Positions 25,784-34,102 are shown, counted from the stretch's first letter. The stretch: DNA of 37,235 nucleotides from DASWIG01 sp965371445 (GCA_965371445.1 CBDUYN010000098.1:1-37235), one strand, 5' to 3'. The notes: generated by a model from the sequence alone, not told the origin. Translations and numbers: made by a program.

Positions 25784-26691
25784 TGAGGCCGCGCCATCTA
25801 CTGACCCTTCAGGATCTGGATGCCGTGGAAGTGACCCGGATCCTCGACCGGGCCGCAGTCTTCGCCTCGACGGACGTGGAGGCCTCCCTGCCCTGCCCAA
25901 CGGTGATCGGCCTGCTGTTCTTCCAGCCCTCCACGCGAACCCGGATCGGTTTCGCGGTCGCCGCCGCGAGGCTCGGTGGAACGTCGGTGGAGATCCAGGA
26001 GACGAAGTACCTGCCGGGGATGCTCGAACCCGAGTCTCTGGAAGACACGGTCCGGGTGGTTGGGGACTATTGCGACGTCCTGGTCCTTCGGCACGACAGC
26101 GTCGATGCATTCCAGGCCGCGTTGCAGGTGGCGCCGGTTCCGGTGATCTGCGGCGGCGCCGGCCAGCGCTATCACCCCACGCAGACGCTCGTCGACCTGT
26201 ATGCGATCCGCAAGCACCTGGGGCGCCTGGACTCCCTGCGGATCGGACTCGTCGGCGATCTGCACACCTCGCGCTCCGCGCACTCGCTCCTGCGAGCTCT
26301 GGCCTGGTATGGCCCGGAGGAAGTGCGTCTCATGGCACCGGCCGGCCGGGAACCCGAGGGCTGTGTTCTCGAGGGATTGCCGGCGTCCGTGAAATGCACT
26401 TCCAGGGACCAGCTTGACGCCAAGGATCTCGACGTTCTCTATATGGCAGGAATGCCCCCGGGTACCGGCGAAGAACGCTTTGACGACGCGACCTTGGCGG
26501 ATTTCTACCTCACTCCGGAGCGGCTCACCGAGCTCCCCGAGAGCGGAGTGGTCCTCTGCGCGTTACCGCGGACGGGAGAAATCGACCCCCGCGTCGACTC
26601 CGATTCCCGAGCGGTCTACTTCGAGCAGAGTGCGGATGGTCTCTTCGTGCGCATGGCCGTGCTGGAGCACGTGTTGCGATGGCGACGTTGA
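25783..26691 (+). CDS. Aspartate-carbamoyltransferase-like enzyme with altered substrate site
   Basis: A 302-residue transcarbamylase. The carbamoyl-phosphate site is intact: 'STRTR' (50-54), 'LRH' (102-104), 'HPTQTLVDLY' (131-140) and 'GDLHTSRSAHSL' (158-169). The amino-acid side differs. PyrB Lys84 ('KKGES') is replaced ('LEPES', 81-85), and the 240s-loop Arg and Gln that bind aspartate ('TRVQ-ER') read 'AGMPPGTGEER' (222-232). 'LPRTGEI' and the 'YFEQ..G..VRMAVL' ending are normal. The enzyme probably carbamoylates something other than aspartate. Start ATG overlaps the radical SAM stop. It ends 4 bp from the convergent binding-protein gene. A decayed C-terminal copy lies at 6719-6997. Confidence 0.85.
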   Translation: MRPRHLLTLQDLDAVEVTRILDRAAVFASTDVEASLPCPTVIGLLFFQPSTRTRIGFAVAAARLGGTSVEIQETKYLPGMLEPESLEDTVRVVGDYCDVLVLRHDSVDAFQAALQVAPVPVICGGAGQRYHPTQTLVDLYAIRKHLGRLDSLRIGLVGDLHTSRSAHSLLRALAWYGPEEVRLMAPAGREPEGCVLEGLPASVKCTSRDQLDAKDLDVLYMAGMPPGTGEERFDDATLADFYLTPERLTELPESGVVLCALPRTGEIDPRVDSDSRAVYFEQSADGLFVRMAVLEHVLRWRR

Positions 26692-26695
26692 GCTC

Positions 26696-27979
26696 TCAGT
26701 CCTTCGCGCTGGAATCAACGTCCTGGTTCTGAGGCTCGTGCCATAGAGGATAGGTGAAGCTGCCGTTGGCGAACTCTTTCGGCCAGATGACGTGGAAGCC
26801 GTCCTCTCCCGGACGATCGTACTGGATGATCGGGATGCGGCGAAAACCCGGTCCGAACCTGGGATGATGGCCCTCGCCGAACTGCCATGTACCCACCACG
26901 CCGTCGTGCCGAATTTCTTCAAGCGCCTTGATCAGCGTGTCGACCTGGGTTCCTCCTCCCTTCTCGACGGCGGCTTTGAAGAGGAAAACCGCGTCGTAGG
27001 AGTAGGCGCTGGTGTATTCCGGGTAACCGTATTTTTCCCCATATCTCTCCCGCCAGGCCTTCGCCAGTGGTGTGAGCGCGTTGATCTCCGACGGAATGTT
27101 CGAGATGCTCGCGACTCCTTGCCCACGGTCACCGAGCTCGTCGTAATAACGCTTGGTGCCGGCGCCGGTAGGTATAGCGCCCAGAGGCGGACCCTCCAGC
27201 TCGGCCCATTGCTTGATGTAGGTCGTCGCGTTCACGGCCGACGTCGCGTCGAGAATATAGTCGGGCTCCGCCTTGAGGATCTCACTGAGCATGGGGACGA
27301 AGTCTTGCGTCGAGCCACTGAAGGCCTCGGAGTAGACGAGCTCCATGCCCGGCGTCTCAGCGATTTTCTTCTCCCAGCTTTCCCGAATGGTCTTGGTCCA
27401 GATGTCGTCCTCGACCATGATGGCGAAGCGATGGAAGCCGAGCTCGGCGTGAAGGTAGTTGACGAAATAGTCCTCCACCGCTTCACCGAGCTCGCTCGAA
27501 CGGTGCATGACGCGGAAGAAGTAACGCCTCTCGGCGTAGGACTCAGCGACCAGCTCGGTGAGCCGATCAGCTCCGGCACCGGTGCAAAGGACGGGAACCT
27601 TGTAGCTCTGAAGCTGAGGCAAGACGCCGAAGGCGGCGCTCGTCGCCAGCCCGATGACGACGTCCACCCGGTCAAGGCCAGCGAGGCGCTGGTAACCCGA
27701 AACGGCTTTCTCGGCCGAATCTTCCGTATTGAAAGCGGTCACGTCGAGCAGTCGTCCGCCGACACCGCCGGCGGCGTTGATTTCTTCTACGGCCATGGCG
27801 ATGCCGTTGCGAATGCCGTCTCCGTTCGGCGTGTTGAATGCCGCCAGCACTCCGATCTTGATCGGTTCCGGTGCGTCCGTCGGAGATCCGTCATCGCGGC
27901 AGGCGGTCAGTACGGCGAGCAGAAGCAGAGAGAGCGTGATCGCCAGAACGTGAGCTCGTGGAATGGTTCGAGAAGTCAT
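26696..27979 (-). CDS. livJ: Branched-chain-amino-acid-type ABC transporter substrate-binding lipoprotein
   Basis: A 427-residue periplasmic binding protein of the Leu/Ile/Val (Peripla_BP_6) family. A lipoprotein signal peptide with a hydrophobic core and lipobox 'VLTAC' puts the modified Cys at 27. 'IKIGVLAAFNTPNGDGIRNG' then 'AVEEINAAGG' is the family's first strand-helix. It delivers an amino acid, amide or small metabolite to the LivHM permease. Last gene of the minus-strand operon, 21 bp after the second ATPase gene. Convergent with the carbamoyltransferase gene. Ligand not deducible; the cluster context suggests the pathway's substrate or product. Confidence 0.88.
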   Translation of the reverse strand: MTSRTIPRAHVLAITLSLLLLAVLTACRDDGSPTDAPEPIKIGVLAAFNTPNGDGIRNGIAMAVEEINAAGGVGGRLLDVTAFNTEDSAEKAVSGYQRLAGLDRVDVVIGLATSAAFGVLPQLQSYKVPVLCTGAGADRLTELVAESYAERRYFFRVMHRSSELGEAVEDYFVNYLHAELGFHRFAIMVEDDIWTKTIRESWEKKIAETPGMELVYSEAFSGSTQDFVPMLSEILKAEPDYILDATSAVNATTYIKQWAELEGPPLGAIPTGAGTKRYYDELGDRGQGVASISNIPSEINALTPLAKAWRERYGEKYGYPEYTSAYSYDAVFLFKAAVEKGGGTQVDTLIKALEEIRHDGVVGTWQFGEGHHPRFGPGFRRIPIIQYDRPGEDGFHVIWPKEFANGSFTYPLWHEPQNQDVDSSAKD

Positions 27980-28000
27980 GGGGCACCTCGGAGTCGGAAG

Positions 28001-28714
28001 TTATCGGAAAGTTTCGAGTCGTTGACGCAGCTCGGATGGATTCGGAGTTTCGGCAAGGCTCATCTCGGCCACAAGCTTGCCGCGGCGGAAGGCAAGAAAT
28101 CGCGACGCCATCCTCAGGTTCAGATCCAGGTCCTGATCGACCAGGAGGACACCCGGTGGGGTACCGTCGAGCCCCGATCGTACGAGCTCTTCAACCGCCG
28201 CGCGGAAGGCTGGAGCGAGCCCTTCGGTCGGCTCGGTGAGAAGCAGGAACCTCGGCCTGGCCATGAGCGCCTTGGCTACCGCGAGGAGGCGCTGCTCACC
28301 GCCGCTCAATTGACCGGCTTGCAGCTTCCAACGCTCGTCAAGCCGAGGCAGACGGCTTCGCAGGAGATCGAGGTCCCGCTCCACGACCTCACCGTCGCGA
28401 CGCAGGAAAGCACCCATGAGAAGGTTCTCACGGACGCTCATCTTCGGGAACAGGGCACGGTCAGCCGGGCAAAGCACAACCCCCAGACGGACTCGTTCAT
28501 GGATCGCCATCGACGCCATGTCGACACCGTCGACGGCGATCGATCCCCGGGTCGGTACGAGACCCAAGGCACCTCGCAGGAGCGAAGCCTTTCCGGAGCC
28601 GTTGGGACCGATCAAAGCGACGACGTCGCCGGAGGAAATCTCGAAGCTGACGCCGTGGACGACCTCAAAAGGGCCGTCGAAGACGCTCAGCTCCTTCAGT
28701 TGCAAGACACTCAT
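28001..28714 (-). CDS. livF: LivF-like ABC transporter ATPase with degenerate Walker motifs
   Basis: A 237-residue nucleotide-binding subunit of the branched-chain amino-acid transporter type. The signature 'LSGGEQ' (136-141) and the LivF landmark 'EGLAPAF' are intact. However, the Walker A reads 'GPNGSGKAS', with Ala43 in place of the Mg-coordinating Thr/Ser. The Walker B reads 'FLLLTEP', with Thr160 in place of Asp (the catalytic Glu161 is kept). The start overlaps the livG stop (ATGA). Such changes would weaken hydrolysis at one of the two sites in a LivG-LivF heterodimer. This is seen in the sequence; the functional effect is inferred. Confidence 0.85.
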   Translation of the reverse strand: MSVLQLKELSVFDGPFEVVHGVSFEISSGDVVALIGPNGSGKASLLRGALGLVPTRGSIAVDGVDMASMAIHERVRLGVVLCPADRALFPKMSVRENLLMGAFLRRDGEVVERDLDLLRSRLPRLDERWKLQAGQLSGGEQRLLAVAKALMARPRFLLLTEPTEGLAPAFRAAVEELVRSGLDGTPPGVLLVDQDLDLNLRMASRFLAFRRGKLVAEMSLAETPNPSELRQRLETFR

Positions 28715-29457
28715 GGTGACTCCGGCTCAACCAGGCTGCCTCCGTAGGCCGGGAGGAGCTTGTCGTCGTGAAGAATCTCCTCAGGAGTCCCCGTGGCCAG
28801 AAGCGACCCCTGGTGGAAGAGTGCCACACGCGTGACCAGGGATAGCAATGCCTCAAGGCGATGCTCGACGATCAGGATCGAGGCTTCCAGCGCCCTGACC
28901 CGACGGATGCAGGAGACCACGGCCGCCACCTGGCCGCTGTCGAGACCCGCGAGGGGCTCGTCGAGAAGCAGGACGGCCGGAGACTGCGAGACGGCTCTGG
29001 CCAGATCGAGAATCCGGCCTTCCTCCACCGAGAGCTTCTCGACCAGCTCTTGCCGACGCTCTGAGATCGTCGTGACGTCGAGCAGGTCCTGGGCGGCGCC
29101 CTCGGCGTCGCGTGCTCGATCGGGGTCCCTCACTCCTTTGGCGAGCCGCGCGACCCGGAGGTGTTCCTCGACCGTCAGGCCGTGGAACGCTACGGGGCGC
29201 TGAAAGGTGCGTCCGAGACCGCGGCGCGCCCTCGCTTCCACCGTCAGGCGGGTGACGTCCTCTTCCTGAAGCCAGATCCGGCCGTCCTGGGGGATGCGAA
29301 ATCCGCAGAGCAGATCAAAGAAGGTGGACTTGCCGGAACCGTTCGGGCCGATGATGCCGACGACCTCCCCGCGATGGGCCGAAAGACTGATCCGCTCGAT
29401 GGCCCGAAGACCACCAAACGAGAAGCCGAGATCCTCTACCCTCAAGACCGGATTCAT
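28711..29457 (-). CDS. livG: LivG-like ABC transporter ATPase
   Basis: A 248-residue ATPase partner of LivF. Walker A 'GPNGSGKST' (37-45), Q-loop 'FQRPVAF', Walker B 'VLLLDEPLAGLD' and H-loop 'VEHRLE' are all canonical. The signature is 'LSVEEGR' instead of LSGGQ or the usual LivG form. I chose the ATG at 29457, which overlaps the livM stop (ATGA); upstream in-frame sequence is only the complement of livM. It energises import through LivHM. Confidence 0.87.
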   Translation of the reverse strand: MNPVLRVEDLGFSFGGLRAIERISLSAHRGEVVGIIGPNGSGKSTFFDLLCGFRIPQDGRIWLQEEDVTRLTVEARARRGLGRTFQRPVAFHGLTVEEHLRVARLAKGVRDPDRARDAEGAAQDLLDVTTISERRQELVEKLSVEEGRILDLARAVSQSPAVLLLDEPLAGLDSGQVAAVVSCIRRVRALEASILIVEHRLEALLSLVTRVALFHQGSLLATGTPEEILHDDKLLPAYGGSLVEPESP

Positions 29458-30398
29458 GACGCCTCGCTCCGGTGCCCGAAGGCTAGAGCGGATCCTTTCC
29501 TCGCTCGCCAGAGGATCGAAGCGAGCAGAAGACCGGCGAGTAGCGGCGCATCGTAGCCGCCGAGAGGGAGGAGGAGTTGCTTGAAGGCGAAGTACGCGAG
29601 GGTGACACCCGCGACCCCGGCGACCCCGAACGGCGCGCCGAGGATACCCAGGAGAACGACGAGCGCCGAGATCCAGTCGCCGGCGACCTCGTAGGTCACC
29701 TGGCCGAAGGTATGAGCCTGTAAGCATCCGCCGATGCCGGCGAAGGCTCCGCTCAGCCCGAAGGCAGCCACCCTGTAGCGGCCTACCCGAACTCCTGAAA
29801 CCCGGGCCAGGCTCTCGTCGGCTCCGCCGGCCCGCAGCAAAAGACAGAAGCGGGATCGTCGAAAGACGACGCAGGTGGCGAAGGCGACGACGCAGATCAA
29901 CGAGGTGATCAAGGCTCCGAAGTGCGGGTCAGAGAACAGTGGACGGATGCCGATCAGCCCTTCCCCCCCACCAAAAAGTCCGCTGAAGAGGAACAAGAAT
30001 CGAAACAACATTAGCTGGAACGCCATCGTAACCATCGCGAAATACGGCCCGCGCAGCCGCAGCGTCACAAGTCCGAGAAGCGACGCCGCAAGCGCGGCGA
30101 ACGCCGTCCCGAATACCATGGCGAGCCATGGGCTGAGGCCGAGCCGCGTATCGACGAGACCCGAGGTATAGGCGGCGATGCCAATCAGAAAAGCATGGCC
30201 GAAATTGACCTGGCGGGCCGGCCAGCAGAAGAGGTCCCAGCTCAGGACGTAAATCAGAAGAAGTGCCGCTTGCGCACCGAGATGAGCCAGGTAGAGGTTC
30301 TTCAGAGCGAAGGGAACCACGCCCAGGAGGGCGATGAGGGCTCCCATCACCAGCGTCGCGAAACGAGCCGAGGATCGTGAGCTAGGGTCGGAGCTCAT
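29454..30398 (-). CDS. livM: LivM-like ABC transporter permease
   Basis: A 314-residue inner-membrane permease with about eight to ten hydrophobic segments and the family stretch 'QVNFGHAFLIGIAAYTSG' near residue 63. It pairs with LivH to form the channel of a branched-chain-amino-acid-type importer. Its start overlaps the end of livH by 17 bp and its stop overlaps the livG start, so the operon is tightly coupled. Confidence 0.88.
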   Translation of the reverse strand: MSSDPSSRSSARFATLVMGALIALLGVVPFALKNLYLAHLGAQAALLLIYVLSWDLFCWPARQVNFGHAFLIGIAAYTSGLVDTRLGLSPWLAMVFGTAFAALAASLLGLVTLRLRGPYFAMVTMAFQLMLFRFLFLFSGLFGGGEGLIGIRPLFSDPHFGALITSLICVVAFATCVVFRRSRFCLLLRAGGADESLARVSGVRVGRYRVAAFGLSGAFAGIGGCLQAHTFGQVTYEVAGDWISALVVLLGILGAPFGVAGVAGVTLAYFAFKQLLLPLGGYDAPLLAGLLLASILWRARKGSALAFGHRSEAS

Positions 30399-31263
30399 AC
30401 CGTTCCCAGAGTGAGCGTAATCCTTCGGGACGAAGGATCAGGACGAACGCGATGACGGCCAGCGCGACGCATTCGCTGGCGGCGTCGTTCCACAACCAGA
30501 TCGTCGCGACTTCCAGGAATCCGAGCAGGTACGACGCCGCGAGCGCTCCCCTGAGGCTTCCTACCCCGCCCAGAATCACGATCGCGAACGACTTCAAGAG
30601 AATCGGCAACCACATGCTCGGCGAAAGCACCCGGACCGGGCTGACCAGCGCACCGGCCAGGGCGGCGAGCCCCGCGGACACGGCAACCACGAGTCCCGAG
30701 AGCAGATCGTAATCGACCCCCGCGAGGGCCGCCCCGATCGGGTTCTCGCCAAGCGCCCGGATTCCCCTCCCGATTCGGGTCCGGTAGAGGAGAAGGCCCA
30801 ACGCGAGAAAGATCCCCAGCGCCACGGGGACGATCAGCAACTCATGACGCAGGATCGGGGCCTTGCCGATGAGGATGCGACCCTCAAGAATCGGCGGCAC
30901 CATGGTCGACCGGCTTCCCGCCACGAGCCGCAGTACGGCTCCTACGAAGACGTTCGTCGCCAGGCACAAGACCATGACGAAGTCGAGCGAATAAAGCGCC
31001 GGCTTGAGAACGCTTCGAAAGAAGAGGTATCCCAGGGATCCCACGCTGACTGTTGCCAGCATGGCCGCGCAGGCCACACCGGCCACAGACGGGAGGTCCG
31101 AGAACAAGGTTTGATGGAAGAAATAGGTGGCGTAGGCTCCAAGCATGAAGAAACTCGCGTGCGCGAGATTCAGAATATGTGCCGCACCGAAGGCCGCGGC
31201 AAAGCCGACAGCGATCAAGGCATAGAAGCTGCCGCGGGTGAACCCCTGGACCAGGATCTCCAT
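30382..31263 (-). CDS. livH: LivH-like ABC transporter permease
   Basis: A 293-residue permease beginning 'MEILVQGFTRGSFYALIAVG', the usual LivH start, with 'AAHILNLAHASFFMLGAY' following. 'ILGGVGSLRGALAASYLLG' near the C-terminus is the EAA-like loop that contacts the ATPases. It lies 14 bp after the asparagine-synthetase-like gene and overlaps livM. Confidence 0.88.
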   Translation of the reverse strand: MEILVQGFTRGSFYALIAVGFAAAFGAAHILNLAHASFFMLGAYATYFFHQTLFSDLPSVAGVACAAMLATVSVGSLGYLFFRSVLKPALYSLDFVMVLCLATNVFVGAVLRLVAGSRSTMVPPILEGRILIGKAPILRHELLIVPVALGIFLALGLLLYRTRIGRGIRALGENPIGAALAGVDYDLLSGLVVAVSAGLAALAGALVSPVRVLSPSMWLPILLKSFAIVILGGVGSLRGALAASYLLGFLEVATIWLWNDAASECVALAVIAFVLILRPEGLRSLWERYELRP

Positions 31264-31277
31264 CTTCGCGCCTCGGG

Positions 31278-32825
31278 CTACGGGTCCGGGAGAATACGAA
31301 AACCCGAATAGATGAGCTCGGCCTCGGGATCGTGGTCGAGAAGGTCGTACGCTGCTGCGACCTGCGGGAAGAGCTGCCGCCAGATCTCGAAGTAGTAGAG
31401 CTCTTCGGGGCTGCGAACGGGCCAGGGGCGATAGCGGTTCTGAAGCTCACGGAAGCGCTCGGGCGGGTAGCGCTCGGTGACGATCGGGGTGACCGCATCC
31501 TCGACCCCGGAGGCACGATAGACGTTGTCCTTGGGCCGCCAGAGAATCTCGGAATCGACGACTCCTTCAAAGGCCTTGCGCAGGATCCACTTCTCGATCC
31601 CAGCACCCGGCCCGGTCTCCGGCACCTTGAGCTCCATCGGCACGGCAAGAGCGTATTCGACGACGTCGCGCGCCAGGAACGGGACGCGCGCCTCGAGGCT
31701 CCAGGCCATGGTCATCCGATCGACGCGCTGGAGCTCCGAGGCGTGAAGGCGCCGCAGAGAGGAACGGACGCACTTGTCGAGTTGGTGGCGGCCAAGCTCC
31801 AGGAAGTGGTCGTAGCCGGCGAAGATCTCGTCGCTTCCCTCGCCGCAAAGCACGACCTTGAGACCGTCTTCGTGCGCCATCTCGGCGGCGAACCAGAAAG
31901 GGAGGGCACAGAGGACCTGGTAGCGATCGTAGCCCTCGAGGTGACGAATGACGTCGGGAAGGCGAGCGAGCATGTCGTCGGCGCTAAGGATCCGCACGCG
32001 ATGCGGGATGCCCAAGCGTTCGGCGAGGCGACGGGCGTACGGAAGGTCGCGGCTGTCCTCCGTGCCGACCGAGTAGGCGACGAGGGGCACGTCGTGCTCA
32101 CGAGCGACGGTGGCGAGGATGCCGCTGTCGAGACCGCCGCTCAGAAAGATGCCACAGCGGTCCTCCGGCAGGTGACGGACGATGCTCGCGGTCAGGCGTC
32201 GGCGGAGCTCGTCGGCGCAAGTCGCGGGAGAGGACGGCCGGGGGAGGTCGTAGTAGCGCCGGATCCGGCCATTCGACCAGAGGGTGCCCGGCGGCAAGGT
32301 CCGGACGACGCCCGGCGGCGAGGCGATCGACTGCAACGGTCGGATCTCGCTGCAAAAGACCGTCCTTCCCGCGGCGTCCTCCGCGTAGTAGAGCGGTTTG
32401 ATGCCAAAGGGATCCCGCAAGGCGAGGACGAGATCCTCGTCGGCCGCGATTACGACGGTCGCGAACATCCCGTCCAGGTGATGGGCGAAGTCCTCGCCGT
32501 ACTTCTTGTAGAGGGCGAGGAAGATCTCCGTGTCGCTGTCGGAGCTTGGTGAAGAAGACGAGCTCAGGGTCTCTCGAAGACTTCGGTAGTTGTAGATCTC
32601 GCCGTTGTGGGCCACCGCGACGTCGCCGGTCCCGTTGGCCATCGGTTGGTGGCCCCGGGCGGGATCGAGGACCGCAAGTCGGGCTGCTGCCAGCGTCGCA
32701 CCGGAGCTCGACCAGATCCCTTCGTCATCTGGGCCGCGATGGCGGATTGCCGACAAGATCTCCCTGGCGAGTTGATCGTCATCGATCGCCTGGCGAGGTG
32801 GGGAGATCGCGACGATCCCGCACAA
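31278..32825 (-). CDS. Asparagine synthetase B-like glutamine amidotransferase
   Basis: A 515-residue enzyme. Residues 1-200: class-II glutaminase with nucleophile Cys2 ('CGIVAIS'), 'RHRGPDDEG', 'RLAVLD', 'NGEIYNY' and 'SDSDTEIFL'. A Ser-rich run ('LSSSSSPSSDSD') fills the usual loop. Residues 215-515: PP-loop synthetase with 'FLSGGLDSGILA' and 'LCGEGSDEIFAGYDH'. It would transfer ammonia from glutamine to an acid activated by ATP; the acid may be aspartate or the cluster's intermediate. Because Cys must follow the initiator, the start is TTG at 32825, with AGG about 9 bp upstream. First gene of the operon with livHMGFJ. Preceded by a decayed CinA-like gene. Confidence 0.85.
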   Translation of the reverse strand: MCGIVAISPPRQAIDDDQLAREILSAIRHRGPDDEGIWSSSGATLAAARLAVLDPARGHQPMANGTGDVAVAHNGEIYNYRSLRETLSSSSSPSSDSDTEIFLALYKKYGEDFAHHLDGMFATVVIAADEDLVLALRDPFGIKPLYYAEDAAGRTVFCSEIRPLQSIASPPGVVRTLPPGTLWSNGRIRRYYDLPRPSSPATCADELRRRLTASIVRHLPEDRCGIFLSGGLDSGILATVAREHDVPLVAYSVGTEDSRDLPYARRLAERLGIPHRVRILSADDMLARLPDVIRHLEGYDRYQVLCALPFWFAAEMAHEDGLKVVLCGEGSDEIFAGYDHFLELGRHQLDKCVRSSLRRLHASELQRVDRMTMAWSLEARVPFLARDVVEYALAVPMELKVPETGPGAGIEKWILRKAFEGVVDSEILWRPKDNVYRASGVEDAVTPIVTERYPPERFRELQNRYRPWPVRSPEELYYFEIWRQLFPQVAAAYDLLDHDPEAELIYSGFRILPDP

Positions 32826-32829
32826 GTCG

Positions 32830-33035
32830 GCTTACCTGCCCACCAAGGAGACTGTCGGTATAAAGGCCACCTGCCTCGGCAGTAGAGGAACCCGGCGGGC
32901 GATTCGGCCAGGGAGCCCGGGGTGACGTTGATGGCCACCTGGAGCTTGCCCGCCGTCAGACTCTCGGCGACCGTCAGGGTGTGACCGCCCTCGAGCATCA
33001 GTTCTTGGAGCCGTTGTCCGCTGTTCGTCGTTCAT
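32830..33035 (-). pseudogene. CinA/PncC-like remnant
   Basis: From the ATG at 33035 (GGAGGAG upstream) a frame begins, then shifts to 'GGHTLTVAESLTAGKLQVAI' and 'VTPGSLAESPAG', recognisable as the N-terminal motif of the CinA C-terminal (nicotinamide-nucleotide amidase) family, whose motif is AESxTGG. A further frame gives 'GGLYTDSLLGG'. It is frameshifted at least twice and cut off where the asparagine-synthetase-like gene starts. Confidence 0.55.
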
Positions 33036-33113
33036 TCCACTACTCCTCCCGGGGGCACTATCCTATTCTATCCCAACAGCCTCTACGAAGACCGGAAGCT
33101 ACTCGAAACTCCG

Positions 33114-33512
33114 TCATAGGGAGATCCCGTCTTGGTCGACGTTCTGATGAAACGGCATGGCCCGGTAGAGCGGGCTGTTCCAGTCCTCACGGCTGAAGAT
33201 GATCGACGTGAGCACTTCGTCCGAGTCCCACTCCACCTCGTAGAGTCGGTGCCGGATCGCGGTCTTGCGGTCGCCGTCCACCGGGCCGTCGACCAGGATC
33301 AGCAGATCCCAGTCGGACTCCGGCCCGGCGTCACCGCGGGCGCGCGATCCGTAGAGGATGATCTCGGCTCCCGGCTCGACGGCACGCACCGCTTGACGAA
33401 TCGGGCCACGGAGCCCTTTGAGCTTGCCGAGCCCGTCACCACCGCCCGGCGGCATTTCCGCCCTCTGGGCGCCAGGTCTCTGCTCGGTCCGTTTTGCCAG
33501 GCTTGTCGCCAT
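33114..33512 (-). CDS. MNT-type nucleotidyltransferase-domain protein
   Basis: A 132-residue minimal nucleotidyltransferase. The core is 'IILYGSRARGDAGPESDWDL' followed by 'LILVDG', the GSxAxG..xxSDxDL pattern with both catalytic Asp residues. I chose the ATG at 33512, with GAGGAG about 7 bp upstream. MNT proteins usually act as antitoxins that AMPylate or oligoadenylate a HEPN toxin. No HEPN gene is adjacent on either side, so this is an orphan or the survivor of a broken pair. It sits in a run of TA genes on the same strand. Confidence 0.8.
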   Translation of the reverse strand: MATSLAKRTEQRPGAQRAEMPPGGGDGLGKLKGLRGPIRQAVRAVEPGAEIILYGSRARGDAGPESDWDLLILVDGPVDGDRKTAIRHRLYEVEWDSDEVLTSIIFSREDWNSPLYRAMPFHQNVDQDGISL

Positions 33513-33530
33513 ACCCAACTCCTCTCGGCC

Positions 33531-33536
33531 ATCATA
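33531..33536 (-). promoter_or_regulatory. Possible -10 element (TATGAT) upstream of the MNT gene
   Basis: TATGAT on the minus strand, 18 bp before the ATG and ahead of the Shine-Dalgarno sequence. No clear -35 is seen at 16-18 bp, so this is tentative. Confidence 0.3.
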
Positions 33537-33650
33537 GCACCTCCCTACCGTCTCCGAGAGCTGCTCGGGCTGGTCGCCTCGACCCTTTCGGCTGGAGGCC
33601 CCGGCTGGCCTCCTGAGGCTCATCGACGCCGCGGCTGTGTCCGCCTTGAG

Positions 33651-34094
33651 TTAGGCCGCTTCGTCCATCAACCGGAGGCCAATCTGCCTTCCCAGCGCTG
33701 CCAAGGCCGCCTGGATACGTGGGAGCTTGGAGGTGTGCCGTGGATCGAGAAGACGCCGCACCTCCTTCTCGTCACAGCCGAGTCGAGCCGCCAACTCCCG
33801 TCGAGAGACCTCCGCCGCTCTCAACGTCAGATAGAGCGCGGCCTTGGCCGCGGTGAGCGCCGGAACCGGTATGACGTGTTGCCCCCTGCCGGGCTTGGAG
33901 GGCGAAGGGATCTCGTCACCTCGCCGGATGCGGCCGGCGACGGCCTCCTCGAGAGCATCAGCTGCCTGGACCAGAGCGTCGCTCAGGTCCTCGCCCTGGG
34001 TGATGGCCTCGGGAAAGTCCTCGAACGTCACGACGAAGCCACCGTCCGACTCGTCGGGCGTCAGCGTTACCGGGTAGACGAAGTCGTGGGTCAT
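33651..34094 (-). CDS. hicB: HicB antitoxin
   Basis: A 147-residue antitoxin. The N-terminal partial RNase H-like fold has the HicB pattern ('YPVTLTPDESDGGFVVTFED' then 'PEAITQGEDLSDAL'). The C-terminal helix-turn-helix ('LRAAEVSRRELAARLGCDEK') binds DNA. It neutralises HicA and autorepresses. An AGGAGG-type Shine-Dalgarno sequence lies just upstream, and the start is 8 bp after the hicA stop. Its 3' part (33697-33959) is duplicated almost exactly at 35316-35578. Confidence 0.88.
   Translation of the reverse strand: MTHDFVYPVTLTPDESDGGFVVTFEDFPEAITQGEDLSDALVQAADALEEAVAGRIRRGDEIPSPSKPGRGQHVIPVPALTAAKAALYLTLRAAEVSRRELAARLGCDEKEVRRLLDPRHTSKLPRIQAALAALGRQIGLRLMDEAA
33697..33959. repeat. 263-bp direct repeat, copy 1 (within hicB)
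   Basis: Matches 35316-35578 with about two substitutions (GGGAGC/GGAAGC and GTGGATC/GTAGATC) over 263 bp and no gaps that I can see. Covers the HTH-encoding part of hicB. Confidence 0.85.
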
Positions 34095-34102
34095 ACCGCC
34101 TC

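Noticed and set aside
26792..28747. Plus-strand frame of 651 codons across the livJ-livF genes
   Set aside because: Complement of two recognisable transporter genes; no family resemblance.
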